Below are positions 52,644 to 61,451 of a DNA stretch of 64,000 bases, one piece after another. Below the pieces are notes generated by a model. The model was given only the letters and a program-made list of their open reading frames with translations, had not been told where the DNA came from and made no database searches. Origin of the DNA: Mucilaginibacter sp. CSA2-8R (GTDB lineage: Bacteria; Bacteroidota; Bacteroidia; Sphingobacteriales; Sphingobacteriaceae); the NCBI RefSeq assembly GCF_038806765.1, contig NZ_CP152389.1:248001-312000 (forward strand), given 5' to 3'. Made by a program: the position numbers and the translations under genes. The first letter of the stretch is position 1; each line of letters begins with the position of its first letter.

Positions 52644-54755
52644 TTATTTTAACAGCGTATAAGTAATAAAGCTCGCGCCATAAGCCAAAACCGTCATGTA
52701 TAAAAACTGTGCAGCGGGCCAGCGCCAGTCTTTAGTTTCGCGGTAAACTACAGCCACAGTACTGGCACATTGCATGGCAAAGGCATAAAACATCATGAGC
52801 GAAAAGGCAACTGCCAATGTAAATGTAGGCTGGCCGGTTTCGGGGTTTCGGGCGTTACCCATTTTGACTTTTACCGATTGTATTTCGTCAGCATTGTCTA
52901 CACTGTAAATAGTAGCCATAGTGCCTACAAAAACCTCACGTGCGGCAAACGAGGTGATTAAGGCGATGCCTATCTTCCAATCAAAGCCTAATGGCTTAAT
53001 TGCCGGCTCAATCACATGGCCTAAATGCCCGGCGTAAGAGCTTTCCAGTTTTTCAGACGCCACGGCATGCTCAATCTCGGTCGGCTTCATCTTTTGGCCA
53101 TATTGCGGTTGCTGATATTTCTTTTCAATCTGCTTAAATGAATCTCCTGGTCCATACGATGATAATACCCATAAAATAACCGATACTGCAATAATTACCT
53201 TACCTGCTTCCAGTACGAAGGTCTTGGCACGGTCAAACATGGTTAGCAATACGTTATTCCAGCGCGGCATACGGTACACCGGTAATTCCATTATAAAGTA
53301 GCCACGCTCACGTGCCTTTAAAATGTGTTTCATTACCCAGGCTACTACCACTGCTGATACCATACTGAGCAGGTACATGCCGGTAAGCGCTAAGCCCTGT
53401 ATATTAAATATCCACCATACATTGCGGCTGGGTACTACCAGGGCAATCAATAAAGTATACACCGGTAAACGGGCCGAGCAGCTGATAAGCGGCGTTACCA
53501 TAATAGTAATCATCCGGTCTTTCCAGTTTTCGATGGTGCGGGTACTCATAATGCTGGGCACGGCACAGGCAAAGCCACCAATAAGCGGCACTACCGATTT
53601 GCCGTTAAGGCCTACCTTACGCATAATCTTATCCATCATAAACGTAACACGGGCCATATAGCCGGTGTCTTCTAAAATGGCAATAAAGGCAAATAGTATA
53701 GCAATTTGCGGAATAAACACTAATACTCCACTCAAACCGGCTATCACGCCATCGGCCAGTAAGTCGGTAAGCGGACCAGCAGGTAATATTTGATGTACGC
53801 CGGTTTGCATCCATACGAACAGCTTTTCGATCAGGTCCATCGGGTAGGCCGACCAGGCAAATATGGCTTGAAAGATGAATATTAAAATACCGAAGAAAAT
53901 CAAAAATCCAAACACCCGGTGAGTTAGGATACGGTCAATACGATTACTGGTATTTTCTTCATGAGCGGCTTCTTTAACCTTTACGGTATCGTACAGTAAA
54001 TCATTAATGTAGTTATACCGGGCAATGGTTTCGGTAGCCTGCGCCTTTTGCGAATGGAAGCTATACGTTTGCTCTAACTGCTCAATGCGTTGGCTCTCAT
54101 GCTCTGATAAAAAAGTAAGGTGCTCATGCTGGTGAGCCAGTTGTAACGCAAAGTAAGGGTTATCTATCTGCAGCTCCTCGCCAATGGCATCTACCAGTTG
54201 CGGGGCTATAGCCTTAACATCGATAGAATCCTGTTGCAGGGCAAATTTATTAGCGTAAGAAATGTTTTTTTTGAGTTCGTCGATACCCTCATTACGGCGG
54301 GCAGATATGGGTACAACCGGAACCCCGAGTTTAGCAGCCAGACTACCAACCTTAATGCTGATGCCGTCTTTTTTGGCAACATCCATCATGTTAAGCGCTA
54401 CTATTACCGGTATTTTTAAATCGGCAACCTGGGTGTAGAGTAACAGGTTACGTTTTAAGTTTGAGGCATCCAAGATGACAACCACCAAATCAGGTGCCTG
54501 CTGGTTGCCTTTGTCGGCTAATACCGAAAAAACAATAGATTCGTCGCGGCTTTTGGGGTAGAGGCTGTAAGTACCCGGAAGGTCAATGATTTCGGCACGG
54601 CGGCCATCAGGCAGGTTGCAGTATCCGGTCTTTTTATCAACCGTAACACCCGGAAAGTTTCCAACTTTTTGGTTAAGGCCTGTAAGTAAGTTAAAAAGGG
54701 TTGATTTACCGGTATTGGGGTTTCCTACAAGCGCAACTCTAATCTCTGCCTTCAA
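52644..54755 (-). CDS. feoB: Ferrous iron transporter FeoB
   Basis: Inner-membrane Fe2+ transporter with a cytoplasmic GTPase. The 703-residue protein has the G domain motifs GNPNTGKST (G1), DLPGTYSL (G3) and NMMD (G4), a helical switch domain (about 165-280), and a membrane domain with two Gate segments and multiple helices ending near the C-terminus. The start is TTG at 54755, 9 nt after the feoA stop. Forms the feoAB operon. Confidence 0.96.
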   Translation of the reverse strand: MKAEIRVALVGNPNTGKSTLFNLLTGLNQKVGNFPGVTVDKKTGYCNLPDGRRAEIIDLPGTYSLYPKSRDESIVFSVLADKGNQQAPDLVVVILDASNLKRNLLLYTQVADLKIPVIVALNMMDVAKKDGISIKVGSLAAKLGVPVVPISARRNEGIDELKKNISYANKFALQQDSIDVKAIAPQLVDAIGEELQIDNPYFALQLAHQHEHLTFLSEHESQRIEQLEQTYSFHSQKAQATETIARYNYINDLLYDTVKVKEAAHEENTSNRIDRILTHRVFGFLIFFGILIFIFQAIFAWSAYPMDLIEKLFVWMQTGVHQILPAGPLTDLLADGVIAGLSGVLVFIPQIAILFAFIAILEDTGYMARVTFMMDKIMRKVGLNGKSVVPLIGGFACAVPSIMSTRTIENWKDRMITIMVTPLISCSARLPVYTLLIALVVPSRNVWWIFNIQGLALTGMYLLSMVSAVVVAWVMKHILKARERGYFIMELPVYRMPRWNNVLLTMFDRAKTFVLEAGKVIIAVSVILWVLSSYGPGDSFKQIEKKYQQPQYGQKMKPTEIEHAVASEKLESSYAGHLGHVIEPAIKPLGFDWKIGIALITSFAAREVFVGTMATIYSVDNADEIQSVKVKMGNARNPETGQPTFTLAVAFSLMMFYAFAMQCASTVAVVYRETKDWRWPAAQFLYMTVLAYGASFITYTLLK

Positions 54756-54764
54756 TGCAATTAA

Positions 54765-54983
54765 TTACTGTAAAATAATGGTCGAAGCTTCTTGCTTACG
54801 TAAACTAAGCATATAACCGGAAACGTTAATGGCAATAGGATCACCCAGGGGCGCAACCCGCTCAATAACAATTTCCTCGCCCGGCAAGCAACCCATCTCC
54901 ATCAACTTTAAGGACATTTCCAAATCGGTAAATTCCTTAATTACACCTTTTTTACCTATTTGTAATTGCGAAAGCTTTTTCAT
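54765..54983 (-). CDS. feoA: Ferrous iron transport protein FeoA
   Basis: A 72-residue SH3-like partner of FeoB. It shows the FeoA pattern: LQIGKKGVIKEF, MGCLPGEEIVIERVAPLGDP and INVSGYMLSLRKQEA. First gene of feoAB, preceded by a 63-bp imperfect inverted repeat. Confidence 0.94.
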   Translation of the reverse strand: MKKLSQLQIGKKGVIKEFTDLEMSLKLMEMGCLPGEEIVIERVAPLGDPIAINVSGYMLSLRKQEASTIILQ

Positions 54984-54985
54984 AA

Positions 54986-55048
54986 ACCGAAAGCAAACAT
55001 AGTGCTTATTTAAATCAAATCCAAATAAACACTGTGTTTGATTTCGGT
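54986..55048. promoter_or_regulatory. Large imperfect inverted repeat before feoAB
   Basis: Two 31-nt arms (54986-55016 and 55018-55048) are inverted copies with 25 of 31 positions matching, centred on 55017. On the minus strand TATGTTTG, a -7 promoter element, lies in the arm nearest feoA. The symmetry and position fit an operator, possibly for an iron-responsive regulator. There is no terminating T run for the upstream barrel gene. Confidence 0.6.
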
Positions 55049-55060
55049 AAAAAAATGCAG

Positions 55061-57892
55061 CTATTTCATGATTATAATTCCGCCCGGCGAATTAGCGTTT
55101 TGTGTGCCTACCCTTGATAATTTATAAATCAGCCTTAACGAAAAATATTGCCCAATGGTGTTAGTTTCGGTACGCGTGGTTACACCGGTGGCCGATAGCG
55201 ACCGCTGTAAGGCCGCATTTTGATTAAGCAGATCAAAGCCGTTTAAGCCCAAAGTTAAGTTTTGCCCCTTAAGCAGGTAATGCTCTATACCTGCACTTAA
55301 TAAGTACACCGAGGTATTATTGCTTACTGGTTTTCCGCGGTAAAGTGTTTGGGAAAGATCGCTGTAAATACGCCAGTTTTTAAATGGCTTTACACTGGCC
55401 GAGTAATAGTTGTTGATATTAAAGTACTGGCGGTCTGCCGCATGTTGGTAGGAGTTGCGCGCGTTGTTATACGAGGTGTAAGTTCTTAACGACAGTTGGT
55501 AAACATCTCGGTCCATACTTCCGCCTACACTCAAACCGGGCGAGAGGCGCAGCACTGCGTTTTTATTATTGTCTATGAAATTAACAGTACGATTCATATT
55601 ACCATTAAAGCCTAAATTTAAACGCAAGCCTTTTATTTTAGTAGGCTTACCAACGTTGCCGCCTAAAAACAGCGTATAATTTCCGTCGGCATTTATCGGG
55701 CGCGAGGTAATCACCCCACCCTGATCGGTAAAGCTCTCGGTCGAAAACCCATTCCAGTAATAGTTAAAGTTGCTGTAAAAATTTAAGTAGTTATTGCTCT
55801 TCGGGTCGTATGTATTAAAGTTAATGTTGGCTACGGCCGACCTTGACATACCCAGGTCGGGGTTGCCCAACCGTTTGTAAGTAGTGTTTGCGGTATTTAA
55901 AAATGGCTGCAAGTCGGTTAAAGCCGGTAGGGTAGCATCAGCACGTATGTACAGCGAAAAGCTGGTGCCCGTTTTGGGGCGGTAGGATACACTGGCGTTG
56001 GGTACAAAAGCCCAATCATTACGCTCAATGCTGCCGCTCATGTTATTCACGTTACCTTTTAAACCCAGGTTAGATACCTTGGCATTCAGATTAACGGTTA
56101 GCTTGTCGCCTGCTTTATTAAGCCCTACGGAAGAGGAGTAATTGTAATTATTATTATTATATAAGCCACTGTACTGCGCCGCATATAAATCATAATTGCC
56201 GGTTACCGGATTGTAGTATAGTGTGTTCTGGTCTGTATTGTCATGCCGGTACTGTATGCTCTGGCTTATGGTAAAATTTAGTTTGCGGGCTTTATTAATC
56301 TGGCGCACGTGCGACACTACTCCGTTAATAGCATTGCTGCCGGTAGATTGGTCGGTATATAAGTTGCTCGTACTATCCTGGCGTAAGCCGCCGCTGCTAT
56401 AGCGTGTGATGAGCGAGTTGTTAGTGTACTTGTTGCTATACGGGCTACCGCTTCCGGTAATAAAAACATTATAAGAGCCCTGGCCATTAGATAGCCGGTG
56501 GCTGATGCTCAGCTCGCCTGCAATTACCGGCGTACGTATGGTTTGATCAAGGTTTTGGCTGCCTTGGTTTTGAGGGCTGCTGGCGTAATTGGTGGTATTA
56601 TAAATAACGCTGTTTAAACCACTGCGATAGCCGTATGAAATATTAGGACGTAACCGCAGGGTGGTTAAGCTATCCATTTTATATTCCAGGGTCATGTAAA
56701 GCCGGTAGCTGTTGTACTGGTTGTTACCTACACTGCGCTGGTTGGTAAGCAGGTTTTGAGCCGGATTTTCTAAGGCATCAGTCTGCATCAGGTTGTTAAA
56801 AGAAACTACAGATACCAGGCTGGCGTTAAACTTAACCTGATCTTTACTGCCCCACAAATCTGAATAATTTAAGCCGCCAGTATGGTTGGTTATCAGACCG
56901 CCGTTAACGCCCGAAAATATGCCGTTTACATTAGCCCGCCCGTTGCTGCCGATGTTTATCGTTGTATTACCATCGGCCGACCGGAAGGCATCAAACGTGT
57001 TGCCGCCGGTAAAGGCATTCAGGTCTTCCATCGAAAAGCCCGACTCGTTGATATTATTGCTTAAAAACAGGGCCGAAAACTGTTTCTGCTTGTCAAAACG
57101 GTTGATGTTGAACTGGCCTAAAAACCGGTCTGAATTACCCCCGGTGGCTGTGGCATTGCCAAACCAGCCTCTCTTTTTGTCTTCTTTCAGGGTAAGGTTC
57201 AGCACCTTTTCACGCTGGCCGTCATCAATGCCTGTGTTCTTGGTTTTCTCGGTTTTGTCGTCAATCAATTGCACTTTGGCTATGGCGTCAGCAGGCAGGT
57301 TTTTAGTAGCTGCTTTAGGGTCGTTACCAAAAAACTCTTTACCGTCTACATATACCTTGCTAATTTGCTGGCCCTGGGCGGTAACCTTACCATCTTTATC
57401 TACCTCTACGCCGGGGAGCTTTTTCAGTAACTGCTCCACATTATCATTAGGCTGCGTTTTAAAAGAACCGGCGTTAAACTCAACCGTATCCTTTTTAATC
57501 TTTACGGCTGCCTGCTGGCCTTCTACTTTTACGGCACTAAGCGATTTTACTTCGGCCTCCATATTAATTGTTCCTAAATCAACATTTGGGTTAGCAGCAG
57601 AGATGGTAAAGGGCATTACCTTGGCAGCCATACCCAATTGTTTTACTACCAATTTGTAGCTGCCTGCATTGATGTTAATGATGCTCAGGCGGCCGTCTTG
57701 GCCGGTGTTAGTATTGGTAAAGGTAGAGGAGTCGGTGGTTTTTATAACAGCAGCAACGGCAAATTCAACAGGTTCGCGGGTACTGGCGTTAACTATACGG
57801 GCTTTTATAGTGCCTTTTAACTGGGCGTAGCCTATGTGGAATATTAATGAAAAGGCAAGAGAAAGTATAAAGCAGCGTAAAGTGTGTTGCAT
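55061..57892 (-). CDS. Outer-membrane beta-barrel protein, TonB-receptor-like
   Basis: A 943-residue outer-membrane protein with signal peptide (MQHTLRCFILSLAFSLIFHI, cleaved after GYAQ), a CarboxypepD_reg-like domain (about residues 25-110), a plug-like domain (about 125-210, KVYVDGKEFFGNDPKAATKN) and a long beta-barrel rich in Tyr/Asn/Ser that ends near the C-terminus. It belongs to the large Bacteroidota outer_mem_beta3-like group, often linked to TonB-dependent uptake. A plug and barrel are present but no SusD partner follows. The ATG at 57892 is preferred to an upstream GTG/TTG. Ligand unknown; proximity to feoAB hints at but does not show iron. Confidence 0.9.
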   Translation of the reverse strand: MQHTLRCFILSLAFSLIFHIGYAQLKGTIKARIVNASTREPVEFAVAAVIKTTDSSTFTNTNTGQDGRLSIININAGSYKLVVKQLGMAAKVMPFTISAANPNVDLGTINMEAEVKSLSAVKVEGQQAAVKIKKDTVEFNAGSFKTQPNDNVEQLLKKLPGVEVDKDGKVTAQGQQISKVYVDGKEFFGNDPKAATKNLPADAIAKVQLIDDKTEKTKNTGIDDGQREKVLNLTLKEDKKRGWFGNATATGGNSDRFLGQFNINRFDKQKQFSALFLSNNINESGFSMEDLNAFTGGNTFDAFRSADGNTTINIGSNGRANVNGIFSGVNGGLITNHTGGLNYSDLWGSKDQVKFNASLVSVVSFNNLMQTDALENPAQNLLTNQRSVGNNQYNSYRLYMTLEYKMDSLTTLRLRPNISYGYRSGLNSVIYNTTNYASSPQNQGSQNLDQTIRTPVIAGELSISHRLSNGQGSYNVFITGSGSPYSNKYTNNSLITRYSSGGLRQDSTSNLYTDQSTGSNAINGVVSHVRQINKARKLNFTISQSIQYRHDNTDQNTLYYNPVTGNYDLYAAQYSGLYNNNNYNYSSSVGLNKAGDKLTVNLNAKVSNLGLKGNVNNMSGSIERNDWAFVPNASVSYRPKTGTSFSLYIRADATLPALTDLQPFLNTANTTYKRLGNPDLGMSRSAVANINFNTYDPKSNNYLNFYSNFNYYWNGFSTESFTDQGGVITSRPINADGNYTLFLGGNVGKPTKIKGLRLNLGFNGNMNRTVNFIDNNKNAVLRLSPGLSVGGSMDRDVYQLSLRTYTSYNNARNSYQHAADRQYFNINNYYSASVKPFKNWRIYSDLSQTLYRGKPVSNNTSVYLLSAGIEHYLLKGQNLTLGLNGFDLLNQNAALQRSLSATGVTTRTETNTIGQYFSLRLIYKLSRVGTQNANSPGGIIIMK

Positions 57893-57992
57893 ATATGTGA
57901 TTAAGATTAAGAGTTGAATAACTGATGTGTGGATTTGAGTGAGTGGCTCAATACACAAGAGTTAGCTTAATTTAATCACATGACGCGCTTGG

Positions 57993-58133
57993 TTATGAAA
58001 CGTTGCGCTGTGGCGTATGATTTTTTAAATTATTTCCAAAATGAGGGCAGTTGCAGTCCTTTTTAAATATTCCGCACGATGTGAATGAAACTACGATGAC
58101 CACCGCTACACTTGTCCATTTAATTTTTTTCAT
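57993..58133 (-). CDS. Small cysteine-containing lipoprotein
   Basis: A 46-residue product from ATG at 58133 to TAA at 57993-57995, starting MKKIKWTSVAVVIVVSFTSC with lipobox FTSC (Cys20) and a short tail with Cys-Asn-Cys-Pro. Its start overlaps the end of the VanZ gene by 14 nt in another frame, indicating translational coupling. The C-G-I-F-K-K-D-C-N-C-P pattern resembles small lipoproteins found in other Bacteroidota; function unknown. Confidence 0.75.
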   Translation of the reverse strand: MKKIKWTSVAVVIVVSFTSCGIFKKDCNCPHFGNNLKNHTPQRNVS

Positions 58134-58509
58134 CACTTAAGGCTGTTACTAATAATAGTGTACTTAAAGTGGCCATACCCGCGCCTACGCTGTCGGCAAA
58201 TAAATCATTCCATTCGCCGCTGCGCCACGTAAAAATATACAACTGCAATATTTCTATCAGGCCGCCAAATATAACCGCTATAACAAACACTTTTACGGCA
58301 GTAACCAGGCCGATGTTGCCGTTTTGTTTTACCAGCCCGAAATTAGCCAGCAAAGTGAACATAAAAAAGAACCCACAGTGCACAAGCTTATCAAAACCCG
58401 GAAAAAACAAAGGCGAGTGACTAACCTTGCCCATGCCGATATTGCACATCACTAAAACAAATAAAGCCCACCATAGGGTGGGCTTTTGATATTTGAACAG
58501 ATGCGTCAT
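58120..58509 (-). CDS. VanZ-like membrane protein
   Basis: A 129-residue inner-membrane protein with four hydrophobic segments and the VanZ-family motif FDKLVHCGFFFMF plus the conserved EWNDLFADSVGAG. Function of the family is unknown beyond a role in teicoplanin resistance for VanZ itself. It follows gcvH with its ATG abutting the gcvH stop, and precedes the small lipoprotein. Confidence 0.9.
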   Translation of the reverse strand: MTHLFKYQKPTLWWALFVLVMCNIGMGKVSHSPLFFPGFDKLVHCGFFFMFTLLANFGLVKQNGNIGLVTAVKVFVIAVIFGGLIEILQLYIFTWRSGEWNDLFADSVGAGMATLSTLLLVTALSDEKN

Positions 58510-58890
58510 TTAAGCGCCAACTAATGATTGATAATCATCTGCCGATAATAAACCTTCTGCATCTGCAGTATCGCTCAGGCGGACTTTAACCATCCAGCCG
58601 TCACCGTAAGGATCGGTGTTTACCAGTTCGGGCTGGCTATCCAGCAATGGGTTAATTTCTAAAACCGTAGCAGCTACCGGCATAAACAAGTCCGAAACTG
58701 TTTTTACAGCCTCAACCGTACCGAAAACTTCTTCTTTACTAACTTCCTGACCAACAGTGTTAATGTCAATATAAACAATGTCGCCTAATTCGCGCTGTGC
58801 AAACTCAGTAATACCGATATAGGCTTCGCTGCCTTCTGTTCTTACCCACTCGTGGTCTTTGGTGTATTTTAACTCTGCCGGAAAATTCAT
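58510..58890 (-). CDS. gcvH: Glycine cleavage system H protein
   Basis: Lipoyl carrier of the glycine cleavage complex. The 126 residues show the family motifs [27 protein letters not shown] and the lipoyl Lys in [16 protein letters not shown]. Other gcv genes are not adjacent. Probably the first gene of gcvH-vanZ-lipoprotein. Confidence 0.97.
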   Translation of the reverse strand: MNFPAELKYTKDHEWVRTEGSEAYIGITEFAQRELGDIVYIDINTVGQEVSKEEVFGTVEAVKTVSDLFMPVAATVLEINPLLDSQPELVNTDPYGDGWMVKVRLSDTADAEGLLSADDYQSLVGA

Positions 58891-59033
58891 ATCAAATTGT
58901 ATTGGTGCCCAAAAATAACAAAACCTTTAAGTATAGCATAATATTAGCTTGCTTAAATGTACAGTCAACAAGTGAAACCAATTTGTATCAAGGTTGTTAT
59001 GAACGTTAATCAACATTAAAAAAATTATACGCT

Positions 59034-59624
59034 ATGAAAAAATTAAGTGCAGTGTTCATGATGGCGATAGCCGCCTTGTCATTCCAGTCATGCGGTGGCA
59101 ACTCAAGTAACGACAGTAAAGAAATGGCCGACAGTGCTAATCATTCTAAAGACACCTCAACTAATGCTGCTGCAACAGGTGGTATTGCTGTGGAAACTGA
59201 TGATTCGAAATTTGCTACCGAAGCTGCCAATGGTGGTATGGCCGAAGTTGAATTGGCTAAACTTGCCGAAACTAAAGCAACTAACCCTAAAGTAAAAGAA
59301 TTTGCCTCAATGATGATTAAAGATCATACTAAAGCAAATGAGGAGTTAATGTCAATTGCCAAAACTAAAAATATCACTTTGCCTACTACTGTAGGTGCGG
59401 ATGAGCAAAAAGTAATGGAAGATTTACAGAAAAAATCAGGTACTGATTTTGACAAAGCTTACGTAGATGCAATGGTAGATGACCATGACAAAGACGTTGA
59501 TATGTTTGACAAAGCATCAAAAGATTTAAAAGATACTGAGTTAAAATCATTCGCAGTAAAAACACTGCCAACCTTAAAAATGCACCAGTCGGCTATCAAA
59601 GCTATTAAAGACGGCATGAAATAA
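59034..59624 (+). CDS. DUF4142 domain lipoprotein
   Basis: A 196-residue protein with a lipoprotein signal peptide (lipobox FQSC, Cys20), a Ser/Asn/Thr-rich spacer (residues 22-50), and a helical DUF4142 domain (about 60-195) with FATEAANGGMAEVELAKLA and the conserved FASMMIKDHTKANEEL and MVDDHDKDVDMFDKA. The helical domain resembles ferritin-like bundles, with His/Asp/Glu that may bind metal. Function unknown. Confidence 0.9.
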   Translation: MKKLSAVFMMAIAALSFQSCGGNSSNDSKEMADSANHSKDTSTNAAATGGIAVETDDSKFATEAANGGMAEVELAKLAETKATNPKVKEFASMMIKDHTKANEELMSIAKTKNITLPTTVGADEQKVMEDLQKKSGTDFDKAYVDAMVDDHDKDVDMFDKASKDLKDTELKSFAVKTLPTLKMHQSAIKAIKDGMK

Positions 59625-59642
59625 TCGCTCTTCGTGATTTCT

Positions 59643-59679
59643 AAAAAAGGGTCTGCTTCAAAAGCAGGCCCTTTTTTGT
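59643..59679 (+). terminator. Terminator after the DUF4142 gene
   Basis: A 15-16-bp stem with one G-U pair (arms at 59643-59658 and 59661-59676) ending in a T tract. Confidence 0.9.
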
Positions 59680-59762
59680 TTAGCCTGCTTAGTCGTCTTC
59701 ATCAAACAGCCTTATTAAAACTTTTATTGTGCAAGAGATAGATAAACATTTATACTTGTATT

Positions 59763-60785
59763 ATGTCATCACCTATTGTAACCGGTATATTATCTTTTGG
59801 TATGTCGGGGCGAATATTTCATGCGCCTTTTGTGCATGCGCATCCTGGCTTTAATTTTAAAGCTGTGCTGGAACGCAACCATAAAAAGGCAGCTGAGTTT
59901 TACCCTGATGTGGTTAGTTACAACGCCATCGAGGATTTACTAAATGACGATGAGATTGAGCTGGTGATTGTAAACACGCCTAATCATTTGCACTACGAAC
60001 AGGCTAAGCAGGCATTACTGGCTGGTAAGCATGTACTGGTCGAAAAACCAGTAACGGCTACCTTAACGCAACTGATGGAGCTTTTTGATATTGCCAAGCA
60101 GCAAAACAAACAATTGCTGGTTTATCAGAACCGCCGATGGGACAGCGACTTTTTATCAGTTAAAGAGGTGATAGAAAGCGGTCGTTTAGGCGATTTGGTT
60201 GAAGCGCATTTTCGGTTTGACCGCTACAAGCCGGTATTAAGCCCCAAAGCATTTAAAGAAACTGCTGCCAATGAGGCCAGCGGACTGGTTTATGATTTAG
60301 GCCCGCATCTGTTAGACCAAGTGATCAGTCTGTTTGGGAAGCCGGTTGCGACACATAAGGTTATAGGCAAGCACCGGTATAGATCAGAAGTGCCCGACTA
60401 TTTTAGTTACCAATTAAGTTACCCGCATCAGCTTACTGTTTATGTAACATCCAGTTTGCTGGTTGCCCAGCCTTTACCATCGTTTATAGTGCATGGCACC
60501 GCCGGAAGTTATATAAAAGATCGTTGTGATGTGCAGGAAGCGCAACTAGACCAAGGCGTAAAGCCAACTGATGAGCATTATGGGGTAGAGCCTGCTCATG
60601 GTGAAGGGCAGCTAATTACTATAGACGTTACCGGCAAAAAGCTGGTAGAAAAGATGCCTTCGTTAAAAGGTAATTATTTAAATTTATTTGAGGCTGTATA
60701 TCAAACTATTGCAAACGGTGCGTTATACCCTATTACTGATGAACATATAGCCTGGCAGCTCGAACTGCTGGAACTGAAACATTAA
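59763..60785 (+). CDS. Cytoplasmic Gfo/Idh/MocA family oxidoreductase
   Basis: A 340-residue NAD(P)-dependent dehydrogenase without an export signal. The Rossmann domain has GILSFGMSGRIFHAPFVHA, NTPNHLHYEQA and VEKPVTAT (catalytic-region EKP), followed by the substrate domain with NRRWDSDF and the YDLGPHLLDQ motif containing the conserved His. The first Gly motif is slightly unusual (SFGMSG). Substrate unknown. Followed after 5 nt by a thioredoxin-fold lipoprotein. Confidence 0.92.
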   Translation: MSSPIVTGILSFGMSGRIFHAPFVHAHPGFNFKAVLERNHKKAAEFYPDVVSYNAIEDLLNDDEIELVIVNTPNHLHYEQAKQALLAGKHVLVEKPVTATLTQLMELFDIAKQQNKQLLVYQNRRWDSDFLSVKEVIESGRLGDLVEAHFRFDRYKPVLSPKAFKETAANEASGLVYDLGPHLLDQVISLFGKPVATHKVIGKHRYRSEVPDYFSYQLSYPHQLTVYVTSSLLVAQPLPSFIVHGTAGSYIKDRCDVQEAQLDQGVKPTDEHYGVEPAHGEGQLITIDVTGKKLVEKMPSLKGNYLNLFEAVYQTIANGALYPITDEHIAWQLELLELKH

Positions 60786-60790
60786 ATATT

Positions 60791-61279
60791 ATGAAAAGAA
60801 TACTGTTTTTTTTGAGTTTAATTGTCATAACTGTTGGTTGCACACGTGCTCAAAACAGTGGCAACATTCAAAATATTCCTGATTACCGTATACTAGATGC
60901 AGATAGTGTTTACCGCACACCTGCCAATCTAAAAAAGAACCAGCCAGTAATGATTGTTTATTTCTCGCCGGATTGCAGCCATTGCCAGCACTTAATGGAT
61001 GAAATTAAGGGGCAGATGAAGAATTTTTCAAAAATACAAATCGTCATGGTATCGGCCGTAGATTACCGGATGATCAAAGGCTTTTATAAAGATTTTGGCA
61101 TTTCGGCCTACCCTAATATCACGGTTGGAACCGAAGGTAATTCGTATAAGGTACTGCAATACTACAATGTAAAAACTACGCCTTATATTGCAATTTACAA
61201 CCATCAGCACAAACTGCTGAAGGCTTACGAAAAAGCTCCAAAAATCGAAGATTTGGCGGCCATAGTTAAAAAGGCTTAA
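60791..61279 (+). CDS. Thioredoxin-fold lipoprotein (TlpA-like)
   Basis: A 162-residue protein with a signal peptide that has a lipobox-like VGC (Cys17) and a thioredoxin-fold domain with CSHC (about residues 59-62) in FSPDCSHCQHLMDEI and a cis-Pro in TTPYIAIYN. It is probably a periplasmic thiol-disulphide protein. 5 nt after the oxidoreductase gene, suggesting a shared transcript. Confidence 0.88.
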   Translation: MKRILFFLSLIVITVGCTRAQNSGNIQNIPDYRILDADSVYRTPANLKKNQPVMIVYFSPDCSHCQHLMDEIKGQMKNFSKIQIVMVSAVDYRMIKGFYKDFGISAYPNITVGTEGNSYKVLQYYNVKTTPYIAIYNHQHKLLKAYEKAPKIEDLAAIVKKA

Positions 61280-61451
61280 GTATTGCCAAGTGGTTGCTAT
61301 ATAGTAAGGTCTGCTGTTTACAGAAGTAATTATAATGTTAGGATGTAGCCGGTTATTCGTAATGAAAAAATTACCTCTATTAGCTAATCGTCAACAATAA
61401 AGTTACACGCTTACTAAAGGCAGCTACTGATAAAAACCTGATTTTTGCCGG

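Noticed and set aside
55061..57892. SusC/SusD polysaccharide uptake locus around the beta-barrel genes
   Set aside because: No SusD-like lipoprotein or glycoside hydrolase lies next to either barrel gene.
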